Source: an uncultured Chlorobiaceae bacterium
GTDB lineage: Bacteria > Bacteroidota > Chlorobiia > Chlorobiales > Chlorobiaceae
Assembly (NCBI GenBank): GCA_903940125.1
Contig: CAJAJL010000067.1
Location: 90,770 to 154,769, forward strand
Reading direction: 5' to 3'
Length of the DNA: 64,000 nt
In this document: one piece after another, positions 26,708 to 36,790 of the stretch
How positions within the stretch are numbered: position 1 is the stretch's first letter
Layout: the number at the start of each line of letters is the position of its first letter
The notes under the pieces: generated by a model
The model's database searches: none
Told to the model about the DNA's origin: nothing
The model's input: only the letters and a program-made list of their open reading frames with translations
Made by a program: the position numbers and the translations under genes

Positions 26708-27694
26708 ATGAATGATGTTGCTGCTCAGATTTTAAATCGATTGTCGAAAGCCGGTGATTTTTTGTCGGGTGAAGAGCTCTCTCGTGATTTTGGGATGACC
26801 AGAAGTGCGGTATGGAAGCATATCAGGTTGCTGCGAGCCGAGGGTTACCATGTGGATGCTTTAACCGGGAGAGGGTATCGACTATCGGGTCTGACCGGAC
26901 GACCTGTCGAAGCAGAGGTTACTCCGTTTTTAACCGGGCAACGGTTCGGCAGAAACCTGTTCTATCACCGTGTTACTGCATCGACCAACCTTATGGCGAA
27001 GGCTCTTGCCAACGACGGTGCTCCCGAGGGCAGTGTCGTTGTTGCTGATTCTCAGACAGGGGGTCGGGGTCGAATGGGTCGAACCTGGGTGTCTCCATCA
27101 GGGCTCAATCTTTATTTTTCGCTGATTCTGCGACCTGTGGTTCCATCGATCCGTGTTCCTCAGCTTACGTTACTGGTGGCGGCGGCTATTCATCAAGCGT
27201 TGAGCATTGTCGTTCCTGATCTTGTTCCGTTGATCAAGTGGCCGAACGATATTCTACTCAAGAGCAGGAAGGTTTGCGGCGTACTGTGCGAAATGCAGTC
27301 TGAGCCTGATCTAACGCACTTTGTTGTGGTTGGAATCGGGATCAATGTCAACCAGTCTCTGATGCCGCCTGAACTGCAGAATATTGCAACCTCGCTTTTT
27401 TTAGAGACAGGGGGTTTACTTTCGAGACCTGAGCTTCTTGCTTCTGTTCTGAATCATTTCGAACCCCTCTACGATGCATGGCTTCTTCAGGAGGACCTTG
27501 GCTTTATACTTCCCTATCTCGAAAGGTATTCACTTCTTCAGTCGAAGCAAGTTACAATTGATCAGTTCAAGGGAACAGTGAGCGGAACAGTTACCGGGAT
27601 TTCACCGGGAGGAGAGCTGAAGATTGAGAGTTCAGATGGGCAAGTGCTTTTAATTTCATCTGGAGAAGCCCGTCTGCGCAAAGAGACATTTTAA
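26708..27694 (+). CDS. birA: Biotin-protein ligase and biotin operon repressor
   Basis: This 328-residue protein starts at the ATG giving MNDVAAQILN. A TTG 21 bases upstream is less likely. Residues 1-60 form a winged helix (SGEELSRDFGMTRSAVWKHIRLLRAEG), which marks a class II, DNA-binding BirA. The ligase domain has the biotinyl-AMP loop GRGRMG (119-124), KWPNDILL and GIGINVNQS, then the small SH3-like C-terminal domain. It biotinylates carboxyl-carrier proteins and, as the AMP-bound dimer, should bind the operator at 26646-26677. It is the first gene of the biotin operon, with bioB 20 bases downstream. Confidence 0.95.
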   Translation: MNDVAAQILNRLSKAGDFLSGEELSRDFGMTRSAVWKHIRLLRAEGYHVDALTGRGYRLSGLTGRPVEAEVTPFLTGQRFGRNLFYHRVTASTNLMAKALANDGAPEGSVVVADSQTGGRGRMGRTWVSPSGLNLYFSLILRPVVPSIRVPQLTLLVAAAIHQALSIVVPDLVPLIKWPNDILLKSRKVCGVLCEMQSEPDLTHFVVVGIGINVNQSLMPPELQNIATSLFLETGGLLSRPELLASVLNHFEPLYDAWLLQEDLGFILPYLERYSLLQSKQVTIDQFKGTVSGTVTGISPGGELKIESSDGQVLLISSGEARLRKETF

Positions 27695-27714
27695 TTAAAA
27701 CGTTTTGATTTCTT

Positions 27715-28719
27715 ATGGATACAAAGACGCTCCATCCTCAAATTACCGCAGCATATCGGGTACTTGAAACCGGTGAACCAATCAGTCGGGCTGAAGCAGC
27801 TCTGCTGGCGGATCTTCCGGGTGAACTTGCGCTTGATCTCGCAGCTCTGGCAAACAAGGTTAAAAACAGGTATGCAAGTGGTACGGAATCGCTTCATACA
27901 TGTTCGATAATGAATGCAAAATCGGGGGTGTGCGGCGAAAATTGCAAGTTTTGTGCTCAGTCACGCCACAACAGGGCAGATATTGAGGTCTATGATCTTG
28001 TCGATGAAGAGTCTGTACTTATCGAAGCGCGAAACTGCATAACGGAGGGTGTTTCCCATTTCGGCATCGTTACCAGTGGTTATGGTTATAAAAAGATAAC
28101 TCCTGAATTTCAGAGGGTGCTTGCCATGATTGAGCGGTTGCATGCGGATTTGCCTGATCTGCATGTCTGTGCTTCACTTGGTATTCTGGGTGAAGAGCCT
28201 GCGGCAGCTCTTGCTGCTCAGGGGATCGCGCATTACAATATCAATATTCAGGTTGCACCGGACAGATACCATGACCTGATTGCTGATACGCATACGGTTG
28301 AAGATCGGATCAAGACAATTAAGCTGTTGAGAAAAAACAATATATCCGTTTGCTGCGGAGGAATTATGGGCGTCGGAGAGTCTATGCAGGATCGTATTGA
28401 TATGATTTTTACACTCCAGGAGCTCGATGTTTCCGTCATTCCGCTCAATGTATTGGTTCCGATAAACGGGACACCGCTTGAAGGAAGTGAACCCGTTTCT
28501 GTTGCTGACATTGTTAAAACGTTCGCAATATGCCGTCTTGCCCATCCTGATAAAATTATAAAGTTTGCTGCTGGTCGCGAAACGATCATGAAGGATTTTC
28601 AGGGGCTTCTGATGCTTTCCGGAGCAAACGGTTATCTTACCGGTGGCTATCTGACCACACGAGGCAGGGACGTTGCTGATGACCGCAGATTTGCAAGTCA
28701 GATTGCGAGTTTTAACTGA
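27715..28719 (+). CDS. bioB: Biotin synthase
   Basis: This 334-residue radical-SAM enzyme inserts sulfur into dethiobiotin, the last step of the pathway. Cys73, Cys77 and Cys80 (CGENCKFC) bind the SAM [4Fe-4S] cluster. Downstream are the HYNINIQ stretch, [10 protein letters not shown] with the conserved cysteine that helps hold the sacrificial [2Fe-2S] cluster, and FAAGRE with its conserved Arg ligand. The length matches the family. It is second in the operon, with bioF 12 bases downstream. Confidence 0.96.
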   Translation: MDTKTLHPQITAAYRVLETGEPISRAEAALLADLPGELALDLAALANKVKNRYASGTESLHTCSIMNAKSGVCGENCKFCAQSRHNRADIEVYDLVDEESVLIEARNCITEGVSHFGIVTSGYGYKKITPEFQRVLAMIERLHADLPDLHVCASLGILGEEPAAALAAQGIAHYNINIQVAPDRYHDLIADTHTVEDRIKTIKLLRKNNISVCCGGIMGVGESMQDRIDMIFTLQELDVSVIPLNVLVPINGTPLEGSEPVSVADIVKTFAICRLAHPDKIIKFAAGRETIMKDFQGLLMLSGANGYLTGGYLTTRGRDVADDRRFASQIASFN

Positions 28720-28731
28720 TGGAGCCTGTCA

Positions 28732-29889
28732 ATGCAGTTTTATGAACGGATCCGTGAAGAGCTTTATGAGCTCAAGAGCCTTGACCGGTACAGGTATCTT
28801 CCTGATATTTCCGCCCGCAACGGCAAGGATATTGAGGTAAACGGACAGTTGCTTTTGAACCTCTCTTCGAACGATTATCTTGGTCTTGGTGATGACAAGG
28901 CTTTGCTTGAAGGGTATGGCAGTCAGTTCAGGAAGAGTTCGCATGCAATGACCAGTTCATCATCCCGTCTTCTGACGGGAAATCACCCGCTGTATGATCA
29001 GCTGGAAAAAGCCCTGGCATTACTCTACGGACGGGAATCGGCTATGGTTTTCAACAGCGGGTATCATGCCAACATCGGGATACTTCCCGCACTGTGCAAC
29101 CGTCATGATCTTGTACTGAGTGACCGACTGAATCATGCCAGCATTATTGACGGAATGAAAATTGCCGAAGCACCCTATCAGCGTTATCGTCATCGGGATT
29201 ACGAACATCTTGAAGAGCTGCTTTCGGAGGCACGAGGCAAGTACCGCCAGATTTTTATTGTAACTGAATCGGTGTTCAGCATGGACGGCGATCTTGCTGA
29301 TCTTTCCCGGCTCGTTGCTTTGAAAGAGCAATACGAAGCTATTCTTATTGTTGATGAAGCGCACGGTGTCGGGGTATTCGGAGAGCGCGGTCTCGGGTTA
29401 TGTGAAACAGCAGGGATGGTACAGCAGATCGATATCATTACCGGAACATTCGGCAAGGCTCTGGCATCAACGGGTGCTTATGCCGTGATGAGCTCTCTGG
29501 TAAGAGAGTACCTGCTGAATACCATGCGATCATTCATTTTTACCACGGCATTGCCTCCGGTTATTCTTGGATGGAGCCTGTTGACTCTTCATCAGCAGAG
29601 TGCCATGTCATCTGACAGAGCGGCTCTCCTGAAGCTTGCATCCAGGCTTCGTAGTGAACTGATCCTGCATGGCTTTGATGTTCTTGGTGAAAGTCATATC
29701 ATTCCTGTGATTACAGGTGCTAATGACTTGTCTGTAGCATTGGCTGCCCGGTTGAGAAGTGCCGGATTTCTCTGTATGCCGGTGCGTCCTCCTGCTGTTC
29801 CGGAAAATGGTGCCCGTATCCGCATTTCTCTTCGTTCAATACTGCAGTGGGAAGATATTGCACGAATACCTGAAATTATCCGAGGATAA
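28732..29889 (+). CDS. bioF: 8-Amino-7-oxononanoate synthase
   Basis: This 385-residue PLP enzyme of the alpha-oxoamine synthase family condenses pimeloyl-ACP (or CoA) with L-alanine. It carries NLSSNDYLGLG, the MVFNSGYHANIG loop, VDEAHGVGVFGERG and the PLP-binding Lys242 in GTFGKALAS. It acts directly after the BioC/BioG steps encoded in the same operon. The length is normal and the start is the ATG at 28732. Confidence 0.95.
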   Translation: MQFYERIREELYELKSLDRYRYLPDISARNGKDIEVNGQLLLNLSSNDYLGLGDDKALLEGYGSQFRKSSHAMTSSSSRLLTGNHPLYDQLEKALALLYGRESAMVFNSGYHANIGILPALCNRHDLVLSDRLNHASIIDGMKIAEAPYQRYRHRDYEHLEELLSEARGKYRQIFIVTESVFSMDGDLADLSRLVALKEQYEAILIVDEAHGVGVFGERGLGLCETAGMVQQIDIITGTFGKALASTGAYAVMSSLVREYLLNTMRSFIFTTALPPVILGWSLLTLHQQSAMSSDRAALLKLASRLRSELILHGFDVLGESHIIPVITGANDLSVALAARLRSAGFLCMPVRPPAVPENGARIRISLRSILQWEDIARIPEIIRG

Positions 29890-29896
29890 CGATATC

Positions 29897-30589
29897 ATGA
29901 AAACAGTATGGCTTCGAAAAGAGGGAGCCGAAGAGCTTTTACTTTTTTTCAACGGTTGGGGTATGGATCATCGTATTGCCGCACATCTGTTGCATGAATC
30001 GCTCGCCGCAGATTTTCACCCTGACTTTCTGGTCTGTTACGATTACCGGACGTTGGAGGCAGAGTCATGGTTTATAAAAGAGATCAGCCGTTATGGAGGT
30101 ATAACGGTTGTCGCCTGGTCATTCGGTGTCTGGGTGGCGCAGCATATTGCATTGCCCGTAATTGAGCGTGCCATTGCTATCAATGGTACCCTGCATCCGG
30201 TAGATGCCGAGCTGGGTATTCCGCCAGAGGTGTTTCAGGCAACTCTTTCAACCTATTCTGAAGAAACTCGTCAACGTTTTAACCGCAGGATGTGCGGATG
30301 CAGTGAAGTGCGGGCTCTTTTTTATACAATGTCACCTGAACGTAAAACTTCGGAGCAGCTGGAAGAGCTGGTGCGGCTGCAGGAGTATCTGGGGACAGAG
30401 CGCTTGCATGATGAAGCGTTATGGCACTATAATCATGCGATCATAGGAGGAAGAGATCTTGTGTTTCCTCCACAGCAGCAGTTTGCCGCATGGAAAGGTG
30501 TGCCCCAAACGGTTATTGCTGATATGCCTCATTTTCCTTTTTTTCATTTCATTAATCTGCAGGAGGTACTCGCATGCTGCAGAAAATAA
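29897..30589 (+). CDS. bioG: Pimeloyl-ACP methyl ester esterase, BioG type
   Basis: This 230-residue protein starts at the ATG giving MKTVWLRKEG. It belongs to the DUF452/BioG family, an alpha/beta hydrolase that replaces BioH and frees pimeloyl-ACP from its methyl ester. FFNGWGMDHR is the diagnostic beginning. The nucleophile is Ser75 in AWSFGVW, and the catalytic histidine is likely in DMPHFPFF near the end. It sits between bioF and bioC and overlaps bioC by 16 bases. Confidence 0.92.
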   Translation: MKTVWLRKEGAEELLLFFNGWGMDHRIAAHLLHESLAADFHPDFLVCYDYRTLEAESWFIKEISRYGGITVVAWSFGVWVAQHIALPVIERAIAINGTLHPVDAELGIPPEVFQATLSTYSEETRQRFNRRMCGCSEVRALFYTMSPERKTSEQLEELVRLQEYLGTERLHDEALWHYNHAIIGGRDLVFPPQQQFAAWKGVPQTVIADMPHFPFFHFINLQEVLACCRK

Positions 30590-31362
30590 AAATTGATAAG
30601 GAGCTTGTGCGCCAGAGGTTTCGCCGAACCCTCAGCAGCTATGGAAGCAATGCGATCGTGCAGAAAAGCATGGCAATAGAACTTTCGGAAATGATTTGCC
30701 GGGAGAAAGCGGAAGGCCCTTTCAATCGAGTTCTGGAGGTGGGTTCAGGTTCAGGTTCTCTTATGGCAGAGCTGCTTACCCGCTGCTCAGTAAAGAGCTA
30801 TTATGCCAATGATCTTGTTGAAGAAAGCCTTCCCTGCCTTCATAAGGTACTCGAAAGTTTTCCGGTGGAGAAGTTTCATTTTATATCAGGTGATATAGAG
30901 TGCAGGGATATTTTGCCTTCAGCTCTGGATCTCGTTGTTTCAAATGCCACGTTGCAATGGCTTGATGATCTTGATGACTTTTTCAGCACAATGTTCAATC
31001 ATCTCAGGCCAGGGGGTCTTCTGGCCTTCAGTACGTTCAGTACCTCAAATATGCGTGAAATCGCGAGTATTGAGGATGTCGGACTTTGTTATCACTCGAT
31101 CGAGGAGCTTGAAATGCTCGCCGGACGATATTTTGATATTATCGTCTGCAGGGAAGAGGAACAACGCCTTGAATTCAGTTCACCCGAGGCTTTGCTTCAT
31201 CATATACGACAGACTGGCGTCAACGGTCTTCTGCGTCGTTCATGGACAAAAAGCAGATATCAGTATTTCGTTGCTGAGTACCGCCGTTTGTTTTCCTGCA
31301 AAAACGGTGTCTACCTTACCTATCATCCAGTCTATTGCTGTCTGAAAAAGAAGCTTGTATGA
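30574..31362 (+). CDS. bioC: Malonyl-ACP O-methyltransferase
   Basis: This 262-residue SAM-dependent methyltransferase caps the malonyl carboxyl so that fatty-acid synthesis can build pimeloyl-ACP. KELVRQRFRRTLSSYGSNA is the typical BioC N-terminus. The SAM motif is VLEVGSGSGSL (53-63), and LDLVVSNATLQWLDD and LAFSTFS follow. The start ATG lies inside bioG after AGGAGG, and the stop overlaps bioD (ATGA). Confidence 0.94.
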   Translation: MLQKIKIDKELVRQRFRRTLSSYGSNAIVQKSMAIELSEMICREKAEGPFNRVLEVGSGSGSLMAELLTRCSVKSYYANDLVEESLPCLHKVLESFPVEKFHFISGDIECRDILPSALDLVVSNATLQWLDDLDDFFSTMFNHLRPGGLLAFSTFSTSNMREIASIEDVGLCYHSIEELEMLAGRYFDIIVCREEEQRLEFSSPEALLHHIRQTGVNGLLRRSWTKSRYQYFVAEYRRLFSCKNGVYLTYHPVYCCLKKKLV

Positions 31363-32033
31363 AAGGATCCGTTATTGCTGTTTCAGGCATTGATACCGGC
31401 ATCGGGAAAACATATGCGACCGGTCTGCTTGCCAAAGCCCTGCTTAGGCAGGGAAGATCGGTCATTACCCAGAAAATAGTCCAGACAGGCTGTTCAGGTG
31501 TGGCGGAGGATATATTGGAACACCGCCGTCTTATGGGCATTGGACTGCAGGATGTTGACAAAGAGGGGTTAACCTCACCCTACGTTTTTGGATATCCAGC
31601 TTCGCCCCATCTGTCAGCACGTATGGAAGGAGTTGAGATTGATATCCTTCATGTTCGCCGAGCGACTTTAGCTTTGCAGAAACGCTACGAAATGGTTTTT
31701 CTGGAAGGAGCCGGGGGATTATTGGTGCCCCTTGCCCATAATCTGCTTTTCGCGGATTATATTCGCGATGCCGGATATGAGCTTATTCTTGTGTCCAGCC
31801 CGAGGCTTGGCAGTATCAGCCATACTCTTCTTTCAATTGAAGCATGTGCGAAACGGGGAATTGTTATCAGAGGAGTCATCTATAACCTTTTTGAGAGCAC
31901 CGATAAGGTGATAGCTGATGATACTCGTGAGGTTATCCTTTACTACCTTAATAAAGCAGGATCAACGGTGCCGCTCATTGACCTTCGGGATGGTTCGCTC
32001 GAAGGAGAATCGATCGACTGTCTCCGTTTATAA
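31359..32033 (+). CDS. bioD: Dethiobiotin synthetase
   Basis: This 224-residue P-loop enzyme closes the ureido ring of dethiobiotin using CO2 and ATP. It starts at the ATG overlapping the bioC stop (MKGSVIAVSG). The P-loop is GIDTGIGKT (10-18), and EGAGGLLVPL and SSPRLGSISHTLLSIEA are further family landmarks. In the last part the text departs a little from E. coli BioD, but the core residues are present. Confidence 0.94.
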   Translation: MKGSVIAVSGIDTGIGKTYATGLLAKALLRQGRSVITQKIVQTGCSGVAEDILEHRRLMGIGLQDVDKEGLTSPYVFGYPASPHLSARMEGVEIDILHVRRATLALQKRYEMVFLEGAGGLLVPLAHNLLFADYIRDAGYELILVSSPRLGSISHTLLSIEACAKRGIVIRGVIYNLFESTDKVIADDTREVILYYLNKAGSTVPLIDLRDGSLEGESIDCLRL

Positions 32034-32057
32034 AAAGAGTTCAGCGTTATCTATGTT

Positions 32058-33365
32058 ATGCCGTTAACTGCTATGGCCATGTCGTCACATACCATTGATC
32101 TTGATTTTGACCGACATCATCTCTGGCATCCGTATACTTCGGTGAGCAACCCTTTGCCGGTCTATCCTGTCTGCCGTGCATATGATGTTTTTCTTGAGCT
32201 TGAGGATGGCCGAAAACTTATTGATGGCATGTCCTCCTGGTGGGCAGCCATTCACGGGTACAATCATACGGTGCTCAACGAAGCGATAGTTTCACAGATA
32301 CAGCGAATGAGCCATGTCATGTTCGGAGGTCTCACCCATGAACCTGCCGTGAATCTGGCAAAACAACTGATTGCATTGACTCCACAGTCTCTACAGAAAG
32401 TTTTTTTCAGTGATTCAGGGTCGGTCTCGGTTGAAGTTGCCATTAAAATGGCTGTTCAGTACTGGGTCGCGCTTGGAAAAACCTCAAAAAACCGGTTACT
32501 GACAGTTCGCTCAGGGTATCACGGCGATACCTTTGCCGCCATGTCGGTATGCGATCCGGAAACAGGTATGCACTCACTGTTCAAAGGCGTGATTCAGGAA
32601 CAGTTTTTTGCTGCAGCCCCTGCATGCCGGTTTCATGAACCTTGTACCGAAAGGGATCTGGCAGATGTTTGTTTGATGCTTGAACAGCACCACATGGAGA
32701 TTGCCGCAGTGATTATTGAACCTGTTGTCCAGGGAGCAGGAGGAATGAGGTTTTATGCTCCCGAATATCTTGTCAGGCTCAGAGAGTTGTGTGACTGCTA
32801 TGATGTCCTTTTGATTTTCGATGAAATTGCCACTGGTTTTGGCCGAACGGGAAAGATGTTTGCGCTTGAGCATGCCGGTATTGTGCCGGATATCATGTGT
32901 GTGGGTAAAGCGTTGACCGGCGGTTACATGACTCTTGCTGCGACACTTTCAACAGACAGGGTTGCTGAAACCATCTGTTCTGGTAATCCCGGCCTTTTTA
33001 TGCACGGCCCAACCTTCATGGCAACCCCCCTTGCTTGCGCTGTTGCATCGGCAAACCTTAATCTGCTGGTCAGCTATGACTGGCAGAAAACGGTACTTCG
33101 CCTTGAAGCCGGACTCCGTCAAGGGCTGGCTTCCTGCATGGAGTTCACAAATGTTTCGGATGTCCGTGTTCTGGGCGCTATAGGGGTTGTTGAACTGCAC
33201 CGCCCGTTGGATATGGCTGTTGTTCAGAAAAAATTTGTTGATAAAGGGGTTTGGGTTCGTCCATTCGGACGACTGGTCTATCTTATGCCTCCCTTCATTA
33301 TGCATGATGAGGAACTCGGAATATTGACTGCTGCTGTGTGCGACATTGTTAAAACAATGCAGTAG
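32058..33365 (+). CDS. bioA: Adenosylmethionine-8-amino-7-oxononanoate aminotransferase
   Basis: This 435-residue class III PLP aminotransferase uses SAM as amino donor to make 7,8-diaminopelargonate. HHLWHPYTS is the classic BioA beginning. [43 protein letters not shown] and the PLP-binding Lys284 in VGKALTGGY follow. Later ATG codons (residues 6 and 8) are alternative starts. This is the last recognised gene of the operon, and 76 bases separate it from the next gene. Confidence 0.95.
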   Translation: MPLTAMAMSSHTIDLDFDRHHLWHPYTSVSNPLPVYPVCRAYDVFLELEDGRKLIDGMSSWWAAIHGYNHTVLNEAIVSQIQRMSHVMFGGLTHEPAVNLAKQLIALTPQSLQKVFFSDSGSVSVEVAIKMAVQYWVALGKTSKNRLLTVRSGYHGDTFAAMSVCDPETGMHSLFKGVIQEQFFAAAPACRFHEPCTERDLADVCLMLEQHHMEIAAVIIEPVVQGAGGMRFYAPEYLVRLRELCDCYDVLLIFDEIATGFGRTGKMFALEHAGIVPDIMCVGKALTGGYMTLAATLSTDRVAETICSGNPGLFMHGPTFMATPLACAVASANLNLLVSYDWQKTVLRLEAGLRQGLASCMEFTNVSDVRVLGAIGVVELHRPLDMAVVQKKFVDKGVWVRPFGRLVYLMPPFIMHDEELGILTAAVCDIVKTMQ

Positions 33366-33441
33366 TTTTTGTTTTGGAGTATATTGGAGTTTTCTCTATC
33401 AAGTTCTATCTGATTTCTATGTTTAAAAGTCAAATACCGCA

Positions 33442-35133
33442 ATGAGAGCTAAACCCTGGATCAGCCATTACGACAAAGGGGTGCCCCACACGCTTCAGCC
33501 TTATCCGGAACAGACATTAATTGATGTCGTTCGAAAGACGGTGGAAGAGTCTCCGAAACAGACCATGATGTTCTTCAAGGGTGCCTCTATCTCATACGGA
33601 GAATTCGAACAGCAAAGTAATGCACTGGCATTGGCTCTTCTCTCACTTGGTATCGGCAAAGGTGACCGCGTAGCCTTGATCATGCCTAACTCTCCTCAGA
33701 TGTTGATCAGTGAGTTCGGTATATGGAAAGCAGGAGCTATTGCGGTTCCCATGAATCCGCTGTATACCCTCAATGAGTTTGAGCACGCACTTAATGAATG
33801 CGGCGCGGAAACTGCCATTGTCTTGACTCCCTTTTATAAGAAAATCAAGCAGGTTCAGCCGGATTCGCGTCTGAAAAGAGTTATTGCGACCAATATCAAG
33901 GAGTATCTATCACCTTTTAACACACTTCTTTTTTCGGTTTTTAAAGAAAAAAAGGATGGGCACAGAGTAACATTGAAGCCTGGTGATCACTGGTTGGGCG
34001 ATCTTATCAGGGCTCATTCCGGGGTTACATTTACTCCGATACTCATCAAGCATGACACTCCAGCGCTTTTTCTCTTTTCAGGAGGGACAACGGGCAATCC
34101 CAAGTGTGTTGTCATTACTCATCATGGGCTTGTGATTACAGGTATGCAGATTGCCAGCTGGTTCAGTGTCATTCTCGAAAAAGGAAAAGATGTCATTCTT
34201 CTGAACATGCCGCTGTTTCATGTCTATGCCCAGGTCGGGATTATGTCCGCGGCTTTAATGCAGCGCTACCCTCTTGCCCTTGTTCCCAATCCGCGCGATA
34301 TCAATGACCTGCTGCATACCATTAAAACCCTTAAACCAGCAGTGCTGCCAGGAGTGCCAACCCTGTTTACCGCCCTGATAAATCATCCAAAAGTCAAGCG
34401 GGACGGTTCAATTCTGAAATCACTTAAACTCAGTGTGTCGGGTGCAGCTCCCCTCATGCTTGAAAACAAAAGACGTTTTGAAGAGCTTACCGGAGGCAGG
34501 ATTATTGATGCATACAGTCTTACCGAATCTGCACTTGCATCGGTTTTCACTCCGATATTAGGTACCTATAAGTATGGCTCGGTAGGCATTCCTGTTCCGG
34601 ATGTTGAGGTTCGGATCGTTGAGGCGGAGAACGGTCATGATATTCTTGCTGAGCTTGAAGTCGGAGAAATCATTATGCGAGCTCCCCAGATCATGAAGGA
34701 GTACTGGCAGAACCCTATTGAAACAGCACTTGTGCTTCGTGATGGATGGCTTTATACCGGGGATCTTGGTTATCTCGATGAGGATGGATATCTCTTCATT
34801 GTTGACCGTAAAAAAGATGTCATAAAACCAGGCGGCTTCCAGGTCTGGCCTAGGGATGTTGAAGAGGTCATAGCCGTTCATCCCTCAGTATTCGAAGTTG
34901 GTGTTGCAGGAGTACCTGATGCCTATCAGGGAGAAGCTGTAAAGGCCTGGGTTGTCCTGCGTGAAGGTCAGCAACTTTCCGCCGAAGAACTTCAGGAGCA
35001 CTGCCGTAAAGATCTTGCCGCCTATAAAGTTCCTAAACATGTGGAATTTACGACTGCTCTTCCAAAATCAACGATAGGCAAACTGCTTCGCCGAAAACTT
35101 ATCGAAGCGCATAGCGATGCCGAAAAGGCATGA
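33442..35133 (+). CDS. Long-chain acyl-CoA ligase (AMP-binding family)
   Basis: This 563-residue acyl-adenylate-forming enzyme couples a fatty acid to CoA with ATP. The P-loop is LFSGGTTGNP (211-220). DAYSLTESALAS is the A5-type motif, LYTGDLGYLDEDGY holds the ATP-ribose aspartate, and PKSTIGKLLRRKL holds the C-terminal catalytic lysine. It may activate exogenous fatty acids for membrane lipids. No beta-oxidation genes are visible. It follows bioA in the same direction but has its own AT-rich leader, and it converges with the aminotransferase only 7 bases away. Confidence 0.9.
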   Translation: MRAKPWISHYDKGVPHTLQPYPEQTLIDVVRKTVEESPKQTMMFFKGASISYGEFEQQSNALALALLSLGIGKGDRVALIMPNSPQMLISEFGIWKAGAIAVPMNPLYTLNEFEHALNECGAETAIVLTPFYKKIKQVQPDSRLKRVIATNIKEYLSPFNTLLFSVFKEKKDGHRVTLKPGDHWLGDLIRAHSGVTFTPILIKHDTPALFLFSGGTTGNPKCVVITHHGLVITGMQIASWFSVILEKGKDVILLNMPLFHVYAQVGIMSAALMQRYPLALVPNPRDINDLLHTIKTLKPAVLPGVPTLFTALINHPKVKRDGSILKSLKLSVSGAAPLMLENKRRFEELTGGRIIDAYSLTESALASVFTPILGTYKYGSVGIPVPDVEVRIVEAENGHDILAELEVGEIIMRAPQIMKEYWQNPIETALVLRDGWLYTGDLGYLDEDGYLFIVDRKKDVIKPGGFQVWPRDVEEVIAVHPSVFEVGVAGVPDAYQGEAVKAWVVLREGQQLSAEELQEHCRKDLAAYKVPKHVEFTTALPKSTIGKLLRRKLIEAHSDAEKA

Positions 35134-35140
35134 GATTGAG

Positions 35141-36334
35141 TCAGCCGCAGATGTTCCGTATAGCTCCTGCAACAATCGGGATGCCTTGTGCAATCTGTTC
35201 AGGAGTGTTGTTGCAGTACGAGAGTCGCAGCGAGTTGTTTTGTCTGCCTGCAGGATCGAACGTTTTTCCTGCTACAAACACGGCCCCTCCTTCGATAGCC
35301 AGCGTCATGATACGGGTCGCATCAGCTCCTTCCGGCAGGGTGAGCCAGATGTAGAATCCACCTCGAGGCTCGTTCCAAAGCACATAGTCCGGCAGGTGTT
35401 CCCTGAGGGCTGAGACCATGGCCGCCGCTCTTTTTTTATACTCCTGACGGACACTGGCAACATAGCTGTAAATCTGGCCGGACCGGATGAATGCATCTGC
35501 CAGCACCTGAGTGTAACTCGGTGAACAGGCATCAGCTGACTGTTTGATGAGTTCACATTTAGCATAAATGTTTTCAGGTACAAGCATCCATCCAAGTCTC
35601 AGACCGGGGCCGAGAATTTTTGAAAACGAGCCGGTATAGCACACATTGATGCCGTCCGGATTAATAGCTTTGATCGGCTTGAGGCGCTCTATATCCTCCT
35701 CAAAAAAATAGAGATCCCCGTAAGCATCATCCTCAATGAGCGGAATGTTTGTTCCTTGAAGTGTTGCAATAAGCTGCTCTTTGCGTTCAGTAGTGTAAAG
35801 CACTCCTGCCGGGTTGTGGAAATACGGGGTGATATAGAGAAACTTGGCCTTCTCATTTCTGTCAATCTCCTGACGAAGCCCTTCTATCGAAATGCCGTCG
35901 CGGTCAACCGGAATCCCTCTCAGTTCAGCGTCATAAGAACGAAAAGCGGAGAGGGCCCCTATAAAGCAGGGGTTCTCCACAAGTACCGGTTCTGCAGGAT
36001 CAATAAAAGCTTTTGCCAGAATGTTAAGAGCCTGCTGGGATCCTGTCGTTATGAGCAGTTTGTTATCCTTGACAGGCAAACCCTTTTTTTCGAGAAACCC
36101 TTCAAGAGATTCAAGGAGCGATGGAAGGCCTGATGTCGGCCCGTATTGAAACGCAGATTGTTTCTTTTTGATATCAAGCGTTCTATAAAGTTCTTCGACT
36201 TCATGAACAGGAAAAAGCTCATTTCCTGGCATTCCACCAGCAAAGGATATAATGTCGGGTCTTGAGGCCAACGTCATGAGATCCCTGATTTCAGAGGAAC
36301 GAAGTGATGCAACTGCTTTTGAAAACCTTGGCAT
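35141..36334 (-). CDS. PLP aminotransferase (aromatic/2-aminoadipate type)
   Basis: This 397-residue fold-type I aminotransferase has the fungal/archaeal LysN/Aro8-like beginning FAGGMPGNELFP, then NPCFIGALSAFR, YITPYFHNPAGV, EDDAYGDLYF and the PLP lysine in TGSFSKILGPGLRLGWM. It carries no N-terminal DNA-binding domain, so it is not a MocR regulator. It is the last gene of the ior-paaK-ACT minus-strand cluster. I therefore infer that it interconverts aromatic amino acids and arylpyruvates, but 2-aminoadipate or branched-chain substrates are possible. Confidence 0.85.
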   Translation of the reverse strand: MPRFSKAVASLRSSEIRDLMTLASRPDIISFAGGMPGNELFPVHEVEELYRTLDIKKKQSAFQYGPTSGLPSLLESLEGFLEKKGLPVKDNKLLITTGSQQALNILAKAFIDPAEPVLVENPCFIGALSAFRSYDAELRGIPVDRDGISIEGLRQEIDRNEKAKFLYITPYFHNPAGVLYTTERKEQLIATLQGTNIPLIEDDAYGDLYFFEEDIERLKPIKAINPDGINVCYTGSFSKILGPGLRLGWMLVPENIYAKCELIKQSADACSPSYTQVLADAFIRSGQIYSYVASVRQEYKKRAAAMVSALREHLPDYVLWNEPRGGFYIWLTLPEGADATRIMTLAIEGGAVFVAGKTFDPAGRQNNSLRLSYCNNTPEQIAQGIPIVAGAIRNICG

Positions 36335-36348
36335 TACAGTGTAGATGG

Positions 36349-36777
36349 TTAGACCTGATAGACATCCCCTTTCTTGAGGAGCTCCATTTTATGCTCCTGC
36401 AGGACATCAATAACTTTATGGAGAGATTCCGCCCTGATAACAACCGTCGCCTTGCAATCCCCGGAAGCAAAGGCATACATGTAGTCTATGGCGACATTAT
36501 TGTCCGAAATGATCTGGAGCGCCTTGTGCAGCCCTCCGGGTCTGTGAGGAATAATCATGCCGACAACCTCAGTAATCTTTACGGTAAATCCATTTTTTTT
36601 CAGTATCTCTGCGGCAAGTTCAGGTCTGCCTACAATCATGCGCAGAATACCGTAATCAGCCGTATCGGCAATGCTGAACGCTGAGATGTTGATGTCATTG
36701 TCAGCAAGAATTCCTGTCAGTTCAGTCAGCCTTCCGGTTTTGTTTTCGAGAAACACCGACAATTGCTTGATAATCAT
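36349..36777 (-). CDS. Tandem ACT-domain amino-acid-binding protein
   Basis: This 142-residue protein consists of two ACT repeats. The first is about residues 1-66 (IIKQLSVFLENKTGRLTELTG) and the second about 70-142 (IIPHRPGGLHKALQIISDN). I chose the ATG at 36777 because AAGGAGGCG stands just before it; an upstream frame overlaps paaK. ACT domains bind amino acids as effectors. Such small proteins often lie beside phenylacetate-CoA ligase and ior genes, so it may sense an aromatic amino acid for this cluster (inference). Confidence 0.88.
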   Translation of the reverse strand: MIIKQLSVFLENKTGRLTELTGILADNDINISAFSIADTADYGILRMIVGRPELAAEILKKNGFTVKITEVVGMIIPHRPGGLHKALQIISDNNVAIDYMYAFASGDCKATVVIRAESLHKVIDVLQEHKMELLKKGDVYQV

Positions 36778-36790
36778 GGCGCCTCCTTGG

